From Ramlibacter sp. (lineage in GTDB: Bacteria > Pseudomonadota > Gammaproteobacteria > Burkholderiales > Burkholderiaceae_C): a stretch of 64,000 nucleotides of DNA. The first letter of the stretch is position 1. Every line of letters starts with the position of its first letter. The notes beneath the pieces are model-generated. The model worked only from the letters and a program-made list of their open reading frames with translations, did no database searches and was not told where the DNA came from. Positions 59,030-64,000 of this stretch are shown here, in pieces. The translations under genes were made by a program, and so were the position numbers. The DNA lies in assembly GCA_030695945.1 (NCBI GenBank), contig JAUYOG010000057.1, forward strand, positions 62,001 through 126,000, written 5' to 3'.

Positions 59030-59302
59030 AGCCTTGGCGGGACCAGGCCGGCGGGGCACTCTGCTCCGCGAATGTCCCCCGTCGCCCTTGCGGGCTACCT
59101 CCTCCTTTATTTCGCTGCGCAGAGCGCCCCACCGTCCTGGTCCTGCGGCGTCCATGGCGTTCGAGCGTCGCACCCCGGTCAAGGGCGTCGGGTGGCCGAC
59201 GCAGCGAAATAAAGGAGGAGGAAGCGGGCGTGCCCGCGCCGGGGGACATTCGCGGAGTTGGCCGCCCGGCGTCCTTGACCAGCGCACTTTCCTTCTGCCG
59301 CT
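59030..59302 (+). repeat. convergent-intergenic modular repeat, copy 3 (two hairpin modules)
   Basis: Near-identical to copy 1 over both modules; between nitrilase (+) and metY (-). Confidence 0.9.
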
Positions 59303-60623
59303 AGCGAACCGCCTGCCGCAGCGCCTGGTCGATATCCCACAGGATGTCGTCCGCCTCCTCGATGCCCACTGACAGCCGGATCATGTCCGGCCGCACCCCG
59401 GCGCGCGCGAGTTCTTCCTCGTTCAGCTGGCGGTGCGTGGTGGACGCGGGGTGGATCACGAGCGTCTTGGCGTCACCGATGTTGGCAAGGTGGCTGAGGA
59501 ACTCGCAGGCGTCGATGAAGCGCTCGCCGGCCTTCGCCGGGTCCGCGGCCTTGATGCCGAAGGTGAGGATGCCCGAGGCGCCGGGCCGGCCGTCGATGCT
59601 GCGGAACTGCTTCTTCGCGAGCTCATGGTGCGGCGAGTTTGCCAGCCCCGGGTAATTGACCCAGCTGACCAGCGGGTGCTCGTTGAGGAACTCCGCCGCG
59701 CGCAACGCGTTGCGGCAATGCGCCTGCATGCGCAGGTGCAGCGTCTCGATGCCCTGCAGGATCAACCACGCATTGAGCGGCGAGAGCGATGCGCCGAAGG
59801 TGCGGTTCACCTCCATCCGCGCCTTCATGGTGTAGCCGAAGTCGCCGAAGGTTTCGTAGAACTTCACGCCGTGGTACGCGCGGCTGGGCTCCAGCATCTC
59901 GGGGAACTTCTGCGCGGCCAGGCCCGAGCCCCAGTCGAACTTGCCCGACTCGACGATCACGCCAGCCATGGTCGTGCCATGGCCGCCGAGGTACTTGGTG
60001 GCGCTGTGCACCACGATGTCGGCGCCGAAGGCGAACGGGTTGCACAGGTAGGGGCTGGGCACCGTATTGTCGATGATGAGCGGCAGGCCATGCTCGTGCG
60101 CGATCTTCGCCACCGGCTCGATGTCGAACACGTTCACCAGAGGGTTGCCCAGCGTCTCGCCGTACACCGCGCGGGTCGTGGGCCTGATCGCGCGGCGGAA
60201 ATTCTCCGGGTCTTCCGGGTCGACGAAGGTGGTTTCGATGCCCAGCCGCGCGAAGCCGACGCCGAGCTGGCCGACGCTGCCGCCATACAACGTGGAGGCG
60301 GCGACGATGTGGTCGCCGGTCTTGAGGATCGCGAGCAGCGCGGTCATCTGCGCCGCCATGCCGGTCGCGCACGCGAGCGCCGCGCGGCCGCCTTCGAGCG
60401 AGGCCACGCGTTCCTCCAGCACCGCCACCGTGGGGTTGCTGATGCGGCTGTACACGTTGCCGAAGGTCTGCAGGTTGAACAGGCTGGCGGCGTGCTCGGC
60501 GGAATCGAACACGAAGCTCGTGGTCTGGTGGATCGGCGTCGCTCGCGCGCCGGTCACCGGGTCGGGCACGGCACCGGCGTGAATGGCACGGGTGCCAAAA
60601 CCGTAGTCGCGGTCCTTGGTCAT
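59301..60623 (-). CDS. metY: O-acetylhomoserine aminocarboxypropyltransferase/cysteine synthase
   Basis: FGTRAIHAGAVPDPVTGARATPIHQTTSFVFDSAEHAASLFNLQTFGNVYSRISNPTVAVLEERVASLEGG...HSATKYLGGHGTTMAGVIVESGKFDW. Confidence 0.95.
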   Translation of the reverse strand: MTKDRDYGFGTRAIHAGAVPDPVTGARATPIHQTTSFVFDSAEHAASLFNLQTFGNVYSRISNPTVAVLEERVASLEGGRAALACATGMAAQMTALLAILKTGDHIVAASTLYGGSVGQLGVGFARLGIETTFVDPEDPENFRRAIRPTTRAVYGETLGNPLVNVFDIEPVAKIAHEHGLPLIIDNTVPSPYLCNPFAFGADIVVHSATKYLGGHGTTMAGVIVESGKFDWGSGLAAQKFPEMLEPSRAYHGVKFYETFGDFGYTMKARMEVNRTFGASLSPLNAWLILQGIETLHLRMQAHCRNALRAAEFLNEHPLVSWVNYPGLANSPHHELAKKQFRSIDGRPGASGILTFGIKAADPAKAGERFIDACEFLSHLANIGDAKTLVIHPASTTHRQLNEEELARAGVRPDMIRLSVGIEEADDILWDIDQALRQAVR

Positions 60624-60637
60624 GGGGAAACTCGTTT

Positions 60638-61129
60638 TCAGTAAGGCAGGTGCTGCGGCCGGCGCGAGGAGATCACGCGGGTGTTGACGCCGGCCCAGTT
60701 CAACCCGCCGAAGAGGCGCGCATGCTCGATCTTCACGCAGCGGTCCATCACGACATCGAGGCCGGCGGCACGCGCCTTGGCCGCGGCCGCTTCGTTGGTC
60801 ACACCGATTTGCATCCACAGGCACTTCGCGCCGATCGCGACCGCCTCATCGGCGATGGGCGGGATGTCCTCGCTCTTGCGGAAGCAATCGACCATGTCGA
60901 TCTTCACGCCCTGGGCGGCCAGTGCCTCGGCGGCCGCAGTCACGCTCGCGTAGCAACGCTGGCCGAGGATCTCGGTGGCCGTGGGATTGACCGGCACGAC
61001 GCGGTAGCCGTGCCCCTGCATGTATTTGGCGGCAAAGAAGCTGGGCCTGTGCCATTGCGGCGAGAGGCCCACGACGGCAATGGTCTTGCAGGTGCCGAGG
61101 ATGCGGCGCAGGGTGGCGATATCACTCAT
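60638..61129 (-). CDS. CoA-binding domain protein (YccU-like)
   Basis: TIAVVGLSPQWHRPSFFAAKYMQGHGYRVVPVNPTATEILGQRCYASV...GAKCLWMQIGVTNEAAAAKARAAGLDVVMDRCVKIEH. Confidence 0.93.
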   Translation of the reverse strand: MSDIATLRRILGTCKTIAVVGLSPQWHRPSFFAAKYMQGHGYRVVPVNPTATEILGQRCYASVTAAAEALAAQGVKIDMVDCFRKSEDIPPIADEAVAIGAKCLWMQIGVTNEAAAAKARAAGLDVVMDRCVKIEHARLFGGLNWAGVNTRVISSRRPQHLPY

Positions 61130-61153
61130 GCCCGCAGTGTACGCAACGCAGGC

Positions 61154-61236
61154 TGTCATGCCGGACTTGATCCGGCATCCATGCATAGCGTGTGGACTGA
61201 AACCCCGGACTGATCCGGGGCCGCAATGACAGTCTG
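61154..61236. repeat. GTCATGCCGG palindromic element P4
   Basis: gctgtcatgccggacttgatccggcatccatgcatagcg...ccccggactgatccggggccgcaatgacagtc. Confidence 0.8.
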
Positions 61237-61842
61237 TCAGGCCTTGTACTTCACCGAGCAGCCGTACGGCCGCGTCACGGCCTGGGAGATCGGCTTGCCG
61301 GCCAGCGCCTCGTTCAGGCCCTGGCGCACGTAGTTGACGGCCTTCTTGATGTCGTCGGGGTCGCTGGACGGGATGCTGTCGATGCCGCCGGCGTACACGA
61401 GCTTGCCCTGCGGGTCGACGATGTACATGTGCGGCGTGGTACGCGCGCCATAGGCCCTGCCGGCCGCGCCGTCCTCGTCCGCCAACAGCGCGGTGGGTTG
61501 CGCCTTGCGCGCCTGCTGCCAGGCCACGACCTTGGCCGGCTCCATGTACTCGTAGGACGCCCGCTCGGTGGAATTGATGGCCAGCCACACCACGCCCTTG
61601 CCTACGGCTTCCTGCTGGGTGGCGGGCATGTTGCCGCTGTCGTAGTGCTTGCGCACGTAGGGGCAGCCGGGATTGGTCCACTCCAGCACGACGTGCTTGC
61701 CGCGGTAGTCGCTCAGCTTCACGGTCTTGCCGCTCGCGTCCTTCAGCATGAAGTCCGGAGCGGCCTGGCCGACGCTTGGCGCTGCTTGCGCGGAGAAGGC
61801 AAGGGCGAGTGCGGACAGGGCGAAGGTTCTACGCAACATCAT
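61237..61842 (-). CDS. thioredoxin-like (AhpC/TSA, TlpA-type) secreted protein
   Basis: Signal peptide; PSVGQAAPDFMLKDASGKTVKLSDYRGKHVVLEWTNPGCPYVRKHY; RTTPHMYIVDPQGKLVYAGGIDS. Confidence 0.92.
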   Translation of the reverse strand: MMLRRTFALSALALAFSAQAAPSVGQAAPDFMLKDASGKTVKLSDYRGKHVVLEWTNPGCPYVRKHYDSGNMPATQQEAVGKGVVWLAINSTERASYEYMEPAKVVAWQQARKAQPTALLADEDGAAGRAYGARTTPHMYIVDPQGKLVYAGGIDSIPSSDPDDIKKAVNYVRQGLNEALAGKPISQAVTRPYGCSVKYKA

Positions 61843-61854
61843 GTCGAACGTCTC

Positions 61855-64000
61855 CTAGAGCTTGGCGATGACCGAACGGACTTCGTCCACCCCCAGTATC
61901 TCGGACAGCACCACAGGCGCGCGTCCCTGCTTGTAAAAGACATAAACCGGCACGCCGTTGCGCCCGAGTTGCGCCAGCGCGGCGGTGATGGCAGGGTCGC
62001 GGCGCGTCCAGTCGGCGCGCAGCAGCGCCACCTTCTTGGCCGACAGGTCGGCCAGCACGTCGGCGTTCGCAAGCGTCGTCTTCTTGTTGTACTGGCAGGT
62101 CACGCACCACGCGGCGGTGAAATCCACGAACACCGGCTGGCCGGACGCGAGGAGCTGGTCCACGCGGTCCGGCTCCCAGGCTTGCCAGCCGCCTTCGCCG
62201 CGCACGGACTGTTGCTGGGCCTGCGCCTTGGTGATGTTGGCGCCGGCGGCCCACGCCAGCAGGCCGAAACTCACGATGGAGATGGCGGCGATCACCGTGC
62301 GTGCCCGCCCTTGCAGCGTCAGCGCCCAGATCACCATGCTCATGGCCACCAGCAACACCAGCAGCGCGCCGGCACCGTCGATGCCGCTTTGCTGGCCCAG
62401 CACCCACACCAGCCACGCCACGGTGGCAAACATCGGGAAGGCCATCAGCTTGCGGAAGGTTTCCATCCATGCGCCCGGCCGCGGCAAAAGCCGCGCGACG
62501 GCAGGCACCCAGCTGGCCGCGAGATAGGGCACGGCCATGCCGACGCCGATCACGGCGAACACGAGCAGCGCCTCGGCCGCGGGCAATCCGATCGCGAAGC
62601 CCAGCGATGCACCCATGAAGGGCGCGGTGCAAGGCGAGGCCACCGCCACCGCGAGCACGCCGGAGAGAAAGGCGTTGACGACCGGGTGCCGCGCTTCCAG
62701 CGCCGCGACGCTGGACGGCAGGAACGAGCCGAACTGGAACAGGCCCGCGAGGTTCAGGCCGATCAGCGTGAACAGGGCGGCGAGCAGGGCGACCACGGCG
62801 GGAGACTGCAGCTGGAAGCCCCAGCCGAGTTGCTCGCCGGCCGCGCGCAAGGCCAGCATCAACGCGCCCAGCGCGGCGAACGACGCGATCACGCCCGCCG
62901 AGTAGGCGAGGCCGGCGATGCGATGCGAGCGCCGGTCATCGGCGTGTTTCGTGAAGCCCACCACCTTGATGGCGAGGATGGGGAAAACACAGGGCATGAG
63001 GTTGAGGATCAGCCCGCCGAGCAACGCGCCCAGCAGGGCCGCCGCCAGCGTCAGCGAGGCGGTCGGCGGCAGCGCCGCCGCGGCGGCGCCGCCGCCGCCC
63101 TGGTTCGCGCGCAAGGCGGCTTCGAGGGCCGGGGACATGCCCGTCACGGCGGCCACGGCCGGCCACTCGCCCTGCACCTTCGCCTCGGTGCGCCAGCCCT
63201 GCCCGCCGAGGGCCAGCACCATCGGCAGCACGCCGGGACTGTTGGCGCGTTGCGGGGACAGGGGAACGCGGGCGGTCCAGTCATCGCCCTGCCAGGCCTG
63301 CGTCCACTGGGCGGCGGTCTCGATCACTTCGCCGGTTTCGGGGAAGAACTCCAGCGTCTTGCCGCGAACCGCCGCCGGCAGGCCGCTCACCGTCAGCTTG
63401 ATCGCATTGCCGTCGATGGCCGCCTCGCTCTTGCCCTTGAGCGCCTGCGGCTGCGCGTCGAACGCGGCCTTGAACGCGGCGGCATTCAGCGCCGTGGTGC
63501 TGCGGGCCGGGACCTTGAGGGTGAAGTCGCCCTCTTCGGGAATGCATTCCTGCTTGCAGACCAGCCAGCTGGCCTTGAGCTTCACATCGATGTCGCCGCC
63601 CAGCAGCGAGGGCTTGAAGTCGGGCGCGATCGTGAGCGGCACCGGCAGCAGCACCGTGCCTTCGTAGCCATAGTTGGCGAGGTTGCCGATCGGGATTTTC
63701 CTGGGCACCGGCCACGCGATGTCCCCGGCGGTAATGCCCGCGGGCAGCGTCCACTGCAGCAGCGTGGGCAGGCCGGAGTCGCCGGAGTTCTTCCAGTAGG
63801 TGTGCCACTCGGGCTGGTGCGCCACCTGCAGGCCGACCCACACGGACTTGCCGGGGGCGACGCCGTCGGGCGCGTGCGCCATCAACTCGGCGCGCACGCG
63901 CTCGGTCGTGACGACGCTCTTGGGCCCGCCCTGGGCCAGGGCGGCGGCGGGCAGGGCCAGGAAAGCCGCCAAGGCGGCGGCGGGAAGGATTCGAAGCGGA
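61855..64000 (-). CDS. protein-disulfide reductase DsbD/ScsB family (5' end beyond right edge)
   Basis: N-terminal DsbD-like domain (WHTYWKNSGDSGLPTLLQWTLP, SWLVCKQECIPEEG), multi-TM DsbD core (GLILNLMPCVFPILAIKVVGF), C-terminal thioredoxin PVFVDFTAAWCVTCQYNKKT. Reading frame is open to the right edge. Confidence 0.93.
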   Translation of the reverse strand, partial: PLRILPAAALAAFLALPAAALAQGGPKSVVTTERVRAELMAHAPDGVAPGKSVWVGLQVAHQPEWHTYWKNSGDSGLPTLLQWTLPAGITAGDIAWPVPRKIPIGNLANYGYEGTVLLPVPLTIAPDFKPSLLGGDIDVKLKASWLVCKQECIPEEGDFTLKVPARSTTALNAAAFKAAFDAQPQALKGKSEAAIDGNAIKLTVSGLPAAVRGKTLEFFPETGEVIETAAQWTQAWQGDDWTARVPLSPQRANSPGVLPMVLALGGQGWRTEAKVQGEWPAVAAVTGMSPALEAALRANQGGGGAAAAALPPTASLTLAAALLGALLGGLILNLMPCVFPILAIKVVGFTKHADDRRSHRIAGLAYSAGVIASFAALGALMLALRAAGEQLGWGFQLQSPAVVALLAALFTLIGLNLAGLFQFGSFLPSSVAALEARHPVVNAFLSGVLAVAVASPCTAPFMGASLGFAIGLPAAEALLVFAVIGVGMAVPYLAASWVPAVARLLPRPGAWMETFRKLMAFPMFATVAWLVWVLGQQSGIDGAGALLVLLVAMSMVIWALTLQGRARTVIAAISIVSFGLLAWAAGANITKAQAQQQSVRGEGGWQAWEPDRVDQLLASGQPVFVDFTAAWCVTCQYNKKTTLANADVLADLSAKKVALLRADWTRRDPAITAALAQLGRNGVPVYVFYKQGRAPVVLSEILGVDEVRSVIAKL

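Overview
High-GC, gene-dense chromosomal segment typical of Burkholderiales (probably Comamonadaceae; inferred from gene content, not searched). It starts inside sufB (truncated at the left edge) and ends inside a DsbD/ScsB-type thiol:disulfide interchange gene (truncated at the right edge). About 55 protein-coding genes are supported. They include LysR/Bug, hutG-like, HxlR/GFA, S51 peptidase, amidohydrolase, epimerase/NMO/AcuI, metallophosphoesterase/DAGK/NTase, GNAT/XRE-cupin, a two-component system beside an SPFH operon, putA/Lrp, glpK, yggS, pilT-cNMP-pilU, mmsB-like, dolP/diaA, a DUF4331-ECF sigma-anti-sigma module, vapBC, yraN/rsmI, priA, hemE, nitrilase, metY and TlpA/DsbD. No rRNA, tRNA, CRISPR array, prophage or transposase was recognised. 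The most interesting signals are non-coding. (1) A 230-305 bp modular repeat occurs three times, each time exactly between a convergent gene pair. It has two large hairpin modules whose inner segments are complementary to each other, a matched substitution in both modules, and wobble pairs that favour one transcript strand. (2) GTCATGCCGG...CCGGCATGAC palindromes occur at four loci; one is inserted in frame inside putA and another supplies the stop codon of yggS. (3) Short GCTTTCGGCCAAAAGC-type hairpins cluster in 5.9-13.1 kb. (4) A ~6.7 kb cargo (envelope proteins, ECF module, vapBC) separates yraN/rsmI from diaA/dolP. (5) Perfect operator-like palindromes sit in HxlR/GFA and XRE-cupin/GNAT divergent promoters, and DnaA-box-like sites lie between priA and hemE.
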